A DNA stretch of 10,680 nt from Bacteroidia bacterium (lineage in GTDB: Bacteria > Bacteroidota > Bacteroidia > Bacteroidales > UBA5342): positions 1-10,680 of the forward strand of contig JAUIMD010000035.1 of NCBI GenBank assembly GCA_030433225.1. Direction: 5' to 3'. Below are positions 1 through 6,464 of the stretch, piece by piece; positions within the stretch are counted from its first letter, which is position 1, and the number at the start of each line of letters is the position of its first letter. Under the pieces are notes generated by a model, which was not told where the DNA came from, did no database searches, and was given only the letters and a program-made list of their open reading frames with translations. The position numbers and the translations under genes were made by a program.

Positions 1-840
1 CCAGACCCCATTCCGCTGATTCACGATGCCATTGTTTTGGGCGTGCAGGATTATTTCAGAAAAATGGGCTTTAAAAAAGCAACTTTAGGCCTTTCGGGTG
101 GAATAGATTCTGCAATCGTAGTGGTGTTAGCAGCACGAGCTCTAGGAGCTGAAAATGTGCGTGTTTTGCTTATGCCGTCGCAGTTTTCTTCGGATCACTC
201 GGTAAACGATGCAGTGGCTTTGGCTGAGAATTTGGGGGTACAGTACGAAATTGTACCCATAAAAGAAATCTTCTCTCAGTTTGAAAACGCCCTTCAGCCT
301 GTGTTTGAAAACCGACCTTTTAACATTGCAGAAGAAAACATTCAGGCCCGCATACGAGGCACCTTGATGATGGCCATTTCTAATAAGTTTGGAAACATCC
401 TGCTGAATACCTCCAACAAAAGTGAGGCTGCGGTAGGGTATTCCACATTGTACGGAGACATGAACGGAGGACTATCCATTATTGGAGATGTGTACAAAAC
501 GGATATTTTTAAGCTGGCCCATTACATTAATAAAGACGGGGAGGTAATTCCCAACAACACCATTGTAAAACCACCTTCGGCAGAATTGCGGCCCGACCAA
601 AAAGATTCGGACAGCCTCCCTGAATACGATATACTGGATGGGATACTCTTCCGATACATTGAGCTGAACCAATCGCCCGACGAAATTATTAGCCAGGGCT
701 ACGAACCCGAAACGGTGGCAAAAACCATTCAATTGGTAAACCGCAACGAATACAAACGCTTCCAAACACCACCGATATTGCGCATCAGTTCCAAAGCCTT
801 TGGTTTTGGCAGACGAATGCCCCTGGTGGCAAAATATTAA
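1..840 (+). CDS. nadE: NAD+ synthase, C-terminal synthetase domain (5' partial)
   Basis: The last step of NAD biosynthesis: ATP-dependent amidation of nicotinic acid adenine dinucleotide to NAD+ in the cytoplasm. The frame is open from the first base, so the gene starts upstream of the window; 279 residues are visible. The ATP-pyrophosphatase P-loop SGGIDSA lies at visible residues 32-38, followed by the family segments NTSNKSEAAVGYSTLYGDMN and KPPSAELRPDQKDSDSLP, which shape the NaAD and ATP sites. The residues before the P-loop (IHDAIVLGVQDYF) resemble the linker that follows the glutaminase (nitrilase-like) domain in glutamine-dependent NadE of about 540 residues. I infer that form, but the amidase half is not in view, so an ammonia-dependent short form is not excluded. 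The gene ends in TAA just before a strong terminator, so it is the last gene of its transcript. Confidence 0.95.
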   Translation, partial: PDPIPLIHDAIVLGVQDYFRKMGFKKATLGLSGGIDSAIVVVLAARALGAENVRVLLMPSQFSSDHSVNDAVALAENLGVQYEIVPIKEIFSQFENALQPVFENRPFNIAEENIQARIRGTLMMAISNKFGNILLNTSNKSEAAVGYSTLYGDMNGGLSIIGDVYKTDIFKLAHYINKDGEVIPNNTIVKPPSAELRPDQKDSDSLPEYDILDGILFRYIELNQSPDEIISQGYEPETVAKTIQLVNRNEYKRFQTPPILRISSKAFGFGRRMPLVAKY

Positions 841-844
841 GCAC

Positions 845-877
845 AAAAAAACCGAAGCAAAGCGCTTCGGTTTTTTT
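845..877. terminator. Bidirectional intrinsic terminator
   Basis: A perfect 14-base inverted repeat: 845-858 (seven A then CCGAAGC) pairs with 864-877 (GCTTCGG then seven T) around a 5-base loop. The GC-rich core is flanked by A on one side and T on the other, so it can stop transcription from both strands. It sits 5 bases after the nadE stop and 19 bases beyond the stop of the convergent gene on the minus strand, and so serves both. Confidence 0.93.
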
Positions 878-896
878 ATATCTGGTGTTTATTGTA

Positions 897-2144
897 CTAT
901 TTCCAGCTAGCTACCATTTCATCCGCATTGTATTTTCCTTCATTCAGGTTTTTACGAATATCGGTAAACGCTTTAATGGTATATTCCACATCCTCCAGCG
1001 AGTGGCTGGCCGTTGGAATTAAACGCAACAACAATTGTCCTTTAGGAATTACCGGGTAAATTACGATGGAACAAAACAGGTTGTAGTTCTCACGTAAATC
1101 CATTACCAGGTTGGTAGCCTCTCCAACGCTTCCGGATAAATAAACCGGGGTTACAGGGCTTTCGGTTACCCCCAAATCAAACCCCTGGGCTTTTAATCCG
1201 TTTTGCAGGGCATTCACAATTTCCCATAACTTGGTGCGCAATTCGGGTTGCGATTGCAACAATTCAAGGCGTTTTAACGAACCTTCAACAATCGGCATAG
1301 GCAACGATTTGGCAAAGATTTGCGAACGCATATTGTAGCGCAGGTAACCAATCACTTCTTCTTCTCCGGCCACAAATGCGCCGATACCCGCCATTGATTT
1401 TGCGAATGTACTGAACAGCACATCCACCTGGTCTGACACGCCAAAATGCTCGGCAGTTCCGGCACCGGTAGCACCCATGGTACCAAATCCATGTGCATCA
1501 TCCACCAGCAGGCGGAAGTTATAGCGTTCTTTTAAAGCAACAATTTCCTGCAATTTACCCAGGTCACCGGCCATGCCAAATACACCTTCGGTAATTACCA
1601 ATACACCACCGCCTTGTTTCTCGGCAATGCGTACCGCACGCTCTAACTGACGAGCCAGGTTTTCCATATCGTTATGGGCAAAAACAAAACGTTTTCCCAT
1701 GTGCAGGCGCATTCCGTCCAAAATACAGGCATGCGATTCCGAGTCGTATACAATTACATCATTCCGGTTTACCAGGCTGTCGATAATAGACACCATTCCC
1801 TGGTATCCAAAATTCAACAGGTATGCATCCTCTTTACCAACGAAACTGGCCAGTTCTCCTTCCAGTTTTTCGTGCAGGCTGGTTTGTCCACTCATCATAC
1901 GTGCCCCCATTGGGTAGCCCAGTCCCCACTTTGCAGCAGCCTCGGCATCGGCCTTTCGTACTTCAGGATGGTTGGCCAACCCAATGTAATTGTTCAGGCT
2001 CCAGTTCAGCACTTCTTTGCCACGAAACTTCATTCGGGGCGCAATTTCTCCCTCCAGTTTGGGGAACATGAAATAGCCATGTGCCTGTTTCCGGTACTGA
2101 CCCAGTTCTCCCTGATTTTTACTTATCTTATCGAATAAATCCAC
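897..2144 (-). CDS. Alpha-oxoamine synthase (serine palmitoyltransferase / cysteate acyltransferase type)
   Basis: A fold-type I PLP enzyme of the family that condenses an amino acid with an acyl thioester and releases CO2 (KBL, AONS, SPT, and the Bacteroidota cysteate acyltransferase for sulfonolipids). With the GTG start at 2144 the protein has 415 residues. Visible are the substrate-binding stretch SLNNYIGLANHP (about 49-60), YPMGARMMSGQTSLHEKLE, His138 in DSESHACILDG, which would stack on PLP, DDAHGFG (215-221) with the Asp that binds the pyridine nitrogen, the PLP lysine K249 in STFAKSMAG, and the carboxylate-binding Arg374 in LLRLIPTASHS. I chose the GTG start because it gives MDLFDKISKN, which resembles relatives as I remember them, and because a strong promoter overlaps the more upstream ATG at 2192. 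A lipid role is inferred; KBL or AONS activity is possible but no threonine or biotin genes lie nearby. The gene stands alone between a divergent promoter region and a shared terminator. Confidence 0.85.
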   Translation of the reverse strand: MDLFDKISKNQGELGQYRKQAHGYFMFPKLEGEIAPRMKFRGKEVLNWSLNNYIGLANHPEVRKADAEAAAKWGLGYPMGARMMSGQTSLHEKLEGELASFVGKEDAYLLNFGYQGMVSIIDSLVNRNDVIVYDSESHACILDGMRLHMGKRFVFAHNDMENLARQLERAVRIAEKQGGGVLVITEGVFGMAGDLGKLQEIVALKERYNFRLLVDDAHGFGTMGATGAGTAEHFGVSDQVDVLFSTFAKSMAGIGAFVAGEEEVIGYLRYNMRSQIFAKSLPMPIVEGSLKRLELLQSQPELRTKLWEIVNALQNGLKAQGFDLGVTESPVTPVYLSGSVGEATNLVMDLRENYNLFCSIVIYPVIPKGQLLLRLIPTASHSLEDVEYTIKAFTDIRKNLNEGKYNADEMVASWK

Positions 2145-2171
2145 TTTAAAGGCTTTATAATTTTCAAAGTG

Positions 2172-2202
2172 CAAATGTAATGCTTTTTGCATATCTGCCA
2201 AA
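2172..2202 (-). promoter_or_regulatory. Bacteroidota-type promoter of the alpha-oxoamine synthase gene
   Basis: Read on the minus strand there is TTTG (2202-2199), a 19-base spacer, then TACATTTG (2179-2172). This matches both parts of the known Bacteroidota primary sigma consensus (TTTG near -33, TAnnTTTG near -7) at the usual spacing. The transcript would begin near 2165-2168, leaving a leader of about 20 bases before the GTG at 2144. The ATG at 2192 would lie upstream of that start, which argues against it as the initiation codon. Confidence 0.6.
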
Positions 2203-2378
2203 TGACGCACAGGTGCACAAGCCCCTACCACTTACCTTGCTTTTGGCAAAAAACACAGCACCTTGCACAGAGCAAAAAAAGCAGGCAACAATTACGCATG
2301 GAATCCGTTTGGCCAATAGTGGGGTTCGCGTAGCTTTTTCCTGCATTTTGGTTCTGCGGTTAAAAATAGTTTAGCCGG

Positions 2379-2409
2379 TTTTATTATTAAATAATTAAGT
2401 ATAATTTTG
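2379..2409 (+). promoter_or_regulatory. Promoter of the bamD-rpoZ-coaBC operon
   Basis: TAATTTTG at 2402-2409 is a full match to the Bacteroidota -7 element TAnnTTTG. A TTTT at 2379-2382, 19 bases upstream, is an imperfect -33 element. A start near 2414-2416 would give a leader of about 13-15 bases before the bamD ATG. Confidence 0.5.
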
Positions 2410-2428
2410 CACAGCTTAAAATAAGTAG

Positions 2429-3229
2429 ATGAGAGCAATAATTTCAATTCTGGTTTTCACGGTTTTAATGAGTGGTTGCAGCGAGTATCAAAAGGTATTG
2501 AAAAGTGGCGACCCCGAATTTAAATACGTAAAGGCCAAACAATACTTTGAACGCCGGGAGTACAACAAAGCATCCACCCTGTTTAACGAATTGGTTCCTG
2601 TATTTAAGGGTACTGCCAAGGCTGATGAGGTTTTGTATTACCTGTCGGAGTCTTATTTTTTGCAGCGCAATTACATTATGGCCGGTCATTATTACCAGCA
2701 GTATGCCAAAAGTTTCCCCAACACGCAGGAAGCAGAGCAGGCCTATTTTAATGCCGCCTATTGTTTGTACAAAAGCTCACCCAACTCCCGGCTCGACCAG
2801 GAAAATACGCGTAAAGGAATTGACGCGTTTGAGTTGTTTGTGGATTTGTATCCCGAAAGTGAAAAAGTTACCGAGGCACAGGAGTACATCTCAGAACTTG
2901 AAGACAAGCTTGTTTACAAATCGTACCTGAATGCCAAGCTGTATTTTGATTTAGGCAATTACCTGGGCAATAATTACCAGTCGGCCGTAATTGCGGCTAC
3001 AAATAGCCTGAAGGATTATCCTGACACCAAATACAGGGAAGAGCTTTCATTTTTGATTTTAAAATCGAAATTTATTCAGGCAGAAAACAGTGTTCTCGAG
3101 AAGAAAGATGAGCGCTTCAGGGAGACTATTGACGAATATTATTCGTTTATCAACGATTTTCCGGAATCAAAGTTCCTGAAGGAAGCCAATAAAATGTATA
3201 CTATTTCCCAGGAGGAAGTAGCCAATTAA
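2429..3229 (+). CDS. bamD: Outer membrane protein assembly factor BamD (lipoprotein)
   Basis: A TPR lipoprotein of the BAM complex, which inserts beta-barrel proteins into the outer membrane; it works on the periplasmic face with BamA. The protein has 266 residues. A short hydrophobic signal peptide ends in the lipobox LMSGC, with the lipidated Cys at residue 17. The mature part opens with SEYQKVLKSGDPEFKY and continues as helical TPR-like repeats: AKQYFERREYNKASTLFNEL, the segment around YLSESYFLQRNYIMAGHYY, EAEQAYFNAAYCLYKSSPN, and a C-terminal FPESKFLKEANKMY. Length and repeat pattern fit BamD (about 245-290 residues). It starts at ATG just after a good promoter and is first in an operon with rpoZ 27 bases downstream, an arrangement I recall as common in Bacteroidota. 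Confidence 0.93.
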   Translation: MRAIISILVFTVLMSGCSEYQKVLKSGDPEFKYVKAKQYFERREYNKASTLFNELVPVFKGTAKADEVLYYLSESYFLQRNYIMAGHYYQQYAKSFPNTQEAEQAYFNAAYCLYKSSPNSRLDQENTRKGIDAFELFVDLYPESEKVTEAQEYISELEDKLVYKSYLNAKLYFDLGNYLGNNYQSAVIAATNSLKDYPDTKYREELSFLILKSKFIQAENSVLEKKDERFRETIDEYYSFINDFPESKFLKEANKMYTISQEEVAN

Positions 3230-3256
3230 TTCTGTAAAAAATTAGCGTATAATAAT

Positions 3257-3601
3257 ATGGATTACAAAAAGACCAACGCAGAAGCGTCGACCATTACCCG
3301 TAACATGATGGAATTGTCGGAGCAAACCGGAAATGTTTACGAAAGCATTGTAGTTATTGCCAAACGAGCCAACCAAATAAGTGCTGAAATTAAAGATGAG
3401 TTGAGCCGTAAGTTGCAGGAATTTGCATCGTACTCCGACAATCTGGAAGAGGTGTTTGAAAACCGTGAGCAGATTGAAATTTCTAAGTTTTACGAGCGTT
3501 TGCCCAAACCCACACTTATTGCTACCAAAGAATACGAAGATAAGAAAGTGTACTTTCGCAATCCGTTGAAAGACGACTCCATGAAAGCCACTAAGGAATA
3601 A
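3257..3601 (+). CDS. rpoZ: DNA-directed RNA polymerase omega subunit (Bacteroidota type)
   Basis: The small RNA polymerase subunit that helps fold and hold the beta-prime subunit. The protein has 114 residues. The conserved core is NVYESIVVIAKRANQIS (about residues 26-42), equivalent to the helix with the A-R-x-R/AKRANQI motif in omega and eukaryotic Rpb6, followed by DELSRKLQEF. The acidic C-terminal part (SKFYERLPKPTLIATKEYED) is typical of the Bacteroidota version, which differs from E. coli omega enough to be annotated as an Rpb6-like or hypothetical protein. It lies 27 bases after bamD and 17 before coaBC, so all three are probably cotranscribed. No promoter of its own is evident. Confidence 0.88.
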   Translation: MDYKKTNAEASTITRNMMELSEQTGNVYESIVVIAKRANQISAEIKDELSRKLQEFASYSDNLEEVFENREQIEISKFYERLPKPTLIATKEYEDKKVYFRNPLKDDSMKATKE

Positions 3602-3618
3602 GTCATTTCCTACGGAAC

Positions 3619-4185
3619 GTGAGATTACAGGGAAAACATATTTTATTAGGAATAACCGGAAGTATAGCGGCTTATAAAGCTGCTTATCTTCTGCGCTATT
3701 TAGTAAAAGAGGGGGCCGAAGTGCAGGTACTGATTACCGGTGCCGGAAAAGAATTTATTACCCCCGTTACCTTATCCGCCCTTTCAGGGAGACCGGTATT
3801 GAGCGATTTTTTTGAGTCAGCGGGAGGCGCATGGAACAGCCATGTAGACATGGGACTTTGGGCCGATGCCATGCTGATTGCTCCTGCCTCGGCCAACACC
3901 ATGGCCAAAATGGCCGCCGGTATTTGCGACAACCTGATACTTACCACCTACTTATCCGCAAAATGTCCTGTATTTGTGGCACCTGCCATGGATTTAGACA
4001 TGTTTGCCCACGCCACTACACAACAAAACATGGCCACGTTACAATCCTACGGAAACCGCATAATTGAGCCTGGAAGTGGAGAATTGGCAAGTGGCCTTTC
4101 CGGCAAAGGACGTATGGAAGAACCCGAAGCCATCCTGGAGATGCTGGTAGACTTCTTTCAGTCGGCCGAAAAAAAAAACTCCTGA
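3619..4185 (+). CDS. coaBC: Phosphopantothenoylcysteine decarboxylase part of CoaBC (CoaC domain)
   Basis: A flavoprotein that decarboxylates 4'-phosphopantothenoylcysteine to 4'-phosphopantetheine in CoA synthesis. In this frame 188 residues precede a TGA at 4183. Visible are the FMN-binding start GITGSIAAYKA (11-21), catalytic His75 in NSHVDMG, PASANT (89-94), APAMDLDMF (121-129) and the substrate clamp ELASGLSGKGRMEEP (155-169). Two positions that are catalytic in E. coli Dfp, Asn125 and Cys158, are Asp and Ser here. The start is GTG; no ATG lies close upstream. Fused CoaBC proteins have about 400 residues, and the missing CoaB half follows directly in the -1 frame, so this is the first half of an interrupted coaBC. 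The break falls in ten A residues at 4169-4178, in the linker between the domains and not inside either active site. Confidence 0.88.
   Translation: MRLQGKHILLGITGSIAAYKAAYLLRYLVKEGAEVQVLITGAGKEFITPVTLSALSGRPVLSDFFESAGGAWNSHVDMGLWADAMLIAPASANTMAKMAAGICDNLILTTYLSAKCPVFVAPAMDLDMFAHATTQQNMATLQSYGNRIIEPGSGELASGLSGKGRMEEPEAILEMLVDFFQSAEKKNS
4169..4178 (+). other. A10 slippery run at the CoaC/CoaB frame break
   Basis: Ten consecutive A residues. In the CoaC frame the codons read GAA AAA AAA AAC TCC TGA, and the last seven bases of the motif (4173-4179) form the classic -1 heptamer A_AAA_AAC. Slipping back one base, or one extra A in the mRNA, gives AAA CTC CTG AAT AAA AAG and continues straight into the CoaB domain, for a 402-residue fusion. 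Palindromic CGGCCG copies flank the run (4163-4168 and 4204-4209) and could pair across it. I see no upstream Shine-Dalgarno-like stimulator. A homopolymer sequencing or assembly error is an equally simple explanation. Confidence 0.6.
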
Positions 4186-4826
4186 ATAAAAAGGTCGTTA
4201 TTACGGCCGGCCCCACTTACGAGCGTATAGACCCTGTCCGTTTTATCGGAAATTTCTCATCCGGCAAAATGGGATTTGCCATTGCCCGAGCCTGCGCAGA
4301 ACAGGGTGCACAGGTCACACTCATCACCGGCCCTGTCTCCATTTCCATCCAACATCCCAACATCCACCGTATAGATGTAGTTTCTGCCGATGAAATGTTT
4401 GAAGCCACAAACACCGTTTTTGCATCCACCGATATTGCTGTCTTTTGTGCCGCTGTAGCCGATTTTACCCCCGACGCCCCGCAGCAACAAAAAACGAAAC
4501 GTGACAAACAAGACTGGCACCTTACCTTGAAACCCACCCGCGACATTGCAGCAACAATGGGAGCTGAAAAGCAAGCTCATCAGCTGCTGGTTGGCTTTGC
4601 CCTGGAAACAAACGATGAAGAATTTAACGCACAAAAAAAGCTGGAAAAGAAAAACCTGGATTTGATTGTGCTAAATAGCCTGAACGATAAAGGCGCCGGT
4701 TTTATGAAAGATACCAACAAAGTAACGCTGTTTCATAAAAACGGGCACAGCCATGCCCTACCGCTTTTGCCGAAAAGTGAAGTAGCCGAAAAACTGGTGG
4801 ACGAGATGGCCCGTTTGCTCCCCTGA
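4173..4826 (+). CDS. coaBC: Phosphopantothenate-cysteine ligase part of CoaBC (CoaB domain), -1 frame
   Basis: Ligates cysteine to 4'-phosphopantothenate using a nucleotide triphosphate (CTP in the bacterial family), the step before the CoaC reaction. Counted from the frameshift point, the segment has 217 residues. It begins LLNKKVVITAGPTYERIDP and GNFSSGKMG, the conserved nucleotide-binding start of CoaB, then AAVADF (about 93-98), LVGFALETN and the KLEKKNLDLIVLN segment carrying the KxKK motif. The frame has no ATG, GTG or TTG before the ATG at 4269, and starting there would remove the whole ITAGPT...SSGK motif. A separately translated, active CoaB is therefore unlikely unless it uses a rare start such as the CTG at 4182. 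The domain itself looks intact, which argues against an old pseudogene. No hairpin terminator is visible after the TGA. Confidence 0.85.
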   Translation, partial: KKLLNKKVVITAGPTYERIDPVRFIGNFSSGKMGFAIARACAEQGAQVTLITGPVSISIQHPNIHRIDVVSADEMFEATNTVFASTDIAVFCAAVADFTPDAPQQQKTKRDKQDWHLTLKPTRDIAATMGAEKQAHQLLVGFALETNDEEFNAQKKLEKKNLDLIVLNSLNDKGAGFMKDTNKVTLFHKNGHSHALPLLPKSEVAEKLVDEMARLLP

Positions 4827-4881
4827 CCATTGAATTGACAGAAAAAGATTCCGTTTTCGCGAAACCAATCATTTAAAATTC

Positions 4882-4889
4882 TATTTTTG
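4882..4889 (+). promoter_or_regulatory. Probable -7 element of the TetR / KAS III promoter
   Basis: TATTTTTG matches TAnnTTTG fully. The -33 side is poor: only TTTTCG at 4854-4859, slightly too far upstream. A start near 4894-4896 would put the GTG at 4895 at the very first base of the mRNA, and supports the ATG at 4928 as the true initiation codon of the regulator. Confidence 0.4.
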
Positions 4890-4912
4890 CACAAGTGCCC
4901 ATTAATTGTGCA
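4888..4912. promoter_or_regulatory. Candidate TetR autoregulatory operator
   Basis: A 7-base inverted repeat, TGCACAA (4888-4894) and TTGTGCA (4906-4912), separated by 11 bases. It overlaps the end of the -7 element and the predicted transcription start of the regulator gene, the position expected for repression by a TetR dimer. A further TGTGCA follows at 4915-4920. The link is inferred from position and symmetry only. Confidence 0.45.
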
Positions 4913-4927
4913 GGTGTGCATTCAATC

Positions 4928-5518
4928 ATGGCGAATTTCAAATCAACGCGACATAAAATTCTGAACGTAGCCCGTATCGTGTTTGGCACCTTAAGTGTCA
5001 ACAAAACCACGATGGACGACATTGCCAAGGCATCAAAACTGGGCCGAAGAACTTTGTATACCTACTACCGCTCAAAAGATGAGTTGTATGCTGCTGTAGT
5101 TTCTGATGAAATCAACCATTTGATGAAAGGGTTCAGAGCCCTGGTTAACGACCGGCATTCCCCCGAAATAAAGCTGAAACGTTATTTTCGCCAGCGCTTT
5201 AAAAGTATGCAGGAGTTGCTGGACAGAAACCCCAGTGTAAAAACAGATTACCTGGCCAACAACGAACGAATTGAGCACATTCGTAAAGAGCTGGACAAAG
5301 AAGAATTGTTTTTGCTCAACCGGATATTGGAGGATGGGAAAACGGCCGGTTGCTTTCATGTGAAAGACACCAAAAAGTTAAGTTTTTTAATGCTCACTAC
5401 CCTTAAGGGGCTGGAAAGAAGATTTATTATGCAGGATTTTGATTCCAACTGCAACGAAATAATTGAAACGCTGTACCATACATTGCTGCATGGTATAGAG
5501 ACTCCACAAACAACATAA
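4928..5518 (+). CDS. TetR/AcrR family transcriptional regulator
   Basis: A dimeric one-component repressor; its ligand is not predictable from the sequence. With the ATG at 4928 the protein has 196 residues, normal for the family. The N-terminal DNA-binding domain is clear: STRHKILNVARIVFG (helix 1), then TTMDDIAKASKLGRRTLYTYY and RSKDELYAAVV (about residues 28-57), the helix-turn-helix with the usual Y-x-Y-F/Y and K-x-L signatures. The remaining residues are helical, without a recognisable ligand motif, as is normal for the variable C-terminal domain. A GTG at 4895 would extend the start by 11 residues but coincides with the predicted transcription start. The gene lies only 7 bases before the KAS III gene, so the two are surely cotranscribed and the regulator probably controls its neighbour, perhaps in response to an acyl-CoA or acyl-ACP. 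Confidence 0.88.
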   Translation: MANFKSTRHKILNVARIVFGTLSVNKTTMDDIAKASKLGRRTLYTYYRSKDELYAAVVSDEINHLMKGFRALVNDRHSPEIKLKRYFRQRFKSMQELLDRNPSVKTDYLANNERIEHIRKELDKEELFLLNRILEDGKTAGCFHVKDTKKLSFLMLTTLKGLERRFIMQDFDSNCNEIIETLYHTLLHGIETPQTT

Positions 5519-5525
5519 AATAAGC

Positions 5526-6464
5526 ATGTTTTTAGACGATATCGCACATTATGTACCTGCTGAGGCTGTACCCAATTCTTATTTTGCTACGGTAAATGGA
5601 TTATCCGACGAATGGATAAATACACGCACCGGCATTAAAACCCGGAGCCGGGCTGCGGTGGGCGAAAACACCAACACCATGGCCATTGAAGCGGTACGCA
5701 GGTTACACACAGATGTTACGGATGTCGATTTAATTGTGGCTGCCTCGTACACGCCCCACGATACGGTTGCAACCATTGCCCATGTAGTTCAACGCGAATT
5801 TTCAATTGAAAATGCTGCAGCCGTTTTTATTTCAAGCGCTTGCTCATCGTTAATTAATGCAATAGAAATTGTAGAGGGCTATTTTGCCATGGGAAAAGCA
5901 AGCAAAGCCCTGGTTATTGCGGCTGAACACAACTGGGCTTTCTCGAACGAATCTGATGAAAAAAGCGGGCATTTGTGGGGCGATGGTGCATCGGCACTTG
6001 TCCTCAGCAAAAACAAAAACGCCGCATCAAAAGCTGAAATACTGGACATTTATACCCGTGGGCTGGCGCATGTAGGACAAGGCCCCGAGGGGGTTTACCT
6101 AACTCCGCATAAAGAGGGGTTAATGATGCCAAACGGGCGCGACGTATTTATAAATGCCATTACCTATATGGAAGAGGCGTTGTTCACCGTACTGGATCGG
6201 AACCAACTTACCTCCGATGAACTGGACTATGTGATACCGCACCAGGCAAACCAGCGCATCATTAATAACCTGGCCAACCGAATGAACAAAGTGAATGGAA
6301 CGATACTTTCAAACATTGACCGCTTGGGAAATACGGGGTGTGCCAGTACGGCCATTTGCCTCTCTGAAAATCTGGAAACCATTTACAAACCTGGTGTAAC
6401 GGTTGGACTTACGGTTTTTGGAGGTGGATATTCGTCCGGTGCTCTCTTGCTAAAATTTCTTTAA
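5526..6464 (+). CDS. 3-oxoacyl-ACP synthase III family protein (FabH-like)
   Basis: A KAS III thiolase-fold enzyme that condenses an acyl-CoA primer with malonyl-ACP (or a related pair). The protein has 312 residues, slightly short of the usual 320-335. The catalytic triad is complete: Cys106 in SSACSSL, His239 in VIPHQANQRI and Asn269 in RLGNTGCAST. WGDGASALVL (151-160) and the C-terminal FGGGYSSGALLL are family landmarks, and the N-terminal INTRTGIKTR fits the CoA-entry region. It may be the housekeeping FabH that starts fatty acids, often from branched primers in Bacteroidota, or a specialised paralogue. Its tight pairing with a TetR regulator, away from the acpP/plsX/fabF cluster where fabH often lies, leans me to a regulated or specialised role. 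The next gene is convergent, 33 bases away. Confidence 0.87.
   Translation: MFLDDIAHYVPAEAVPNSYFATVNGLSDEWINTRTGIKTRSRAAVGENTNTMAIEAVRRLHTDVTDVDLIVAASYTPHDTVATIAHVVQREFSIENAAAVFISSACSSLINAIEIVEGYFAMGKASKALVIAAEHNWAFSNESDEKSGHLWGDGASALVLSKNKNAASKAEILDIYTRGLAHVGQGPEGVYLTPHKEGLMMPNGRDVFINAITYMEEALFTVLDRNQLTSDELDYVIPHQANQRIINNLANRMNKVNGTILSNIDRLGNTGCASTAICLSENLETIYKPGVTVGLTVFGGGYSSGALLLKFL

Larger units (their letters stand above)
2145..2428. other. Divergent intergenic region
   Basis: A 284-base gap between two divergently transcribed genes. It holds one promoter for each side at its edges (2172-2202 minus, 2379-2409 plus). Between about 2203 and 2378 I see no convincing gene, hairpin terminator or repeat. 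Short open frames here (for example 2164-2346 on the minus strand) have no recognisable protein character and run through the promoter. Confidence 0.6.

Noticed and set aside
1674..2138. Long open frames on the plus strand (154 residues and shorter ones) opposite the alpha-oxoamine synthase gene
   Set aside because: They are antisense to a well-conserved gene, have no protein-family character and no promoter.
2145..2192. ATG at 2192 as start of the alpha-oxoamine synthase
   Set aside because: It lies within the spacer of the best promoter, upstream of the predicted transcription start.
2164..2346. A 60-residue minus-strand frame in the divergent intergenic region
   Set aside because: It runs through the promoter of the alpha-oxoamine synthase gene and shows no signal peptide, motif or start signal.
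4163..4209. Hairpin between the two CGGCCG copies as a proven frameshift stimulator
   Set aside because: Only six pairs around a 35-base loop, and each copy is self-complementary, so pairing is weak evidence; kept only as a note on the slippery run.
4217..4634. Minus-strand open frames of 109 and 125 residues across the CoaB domain
   Set aside because: Antisense shadows of a conserved domain; the frames are low-complexity and without recognisable motifs.
4895..4927. GTG at 4895 as start of the TetR regulator
   Set aside because: It coincides with the predicted transcription start and lies inside the palindrome; the ATG at 4928 gives the normal N terminus.
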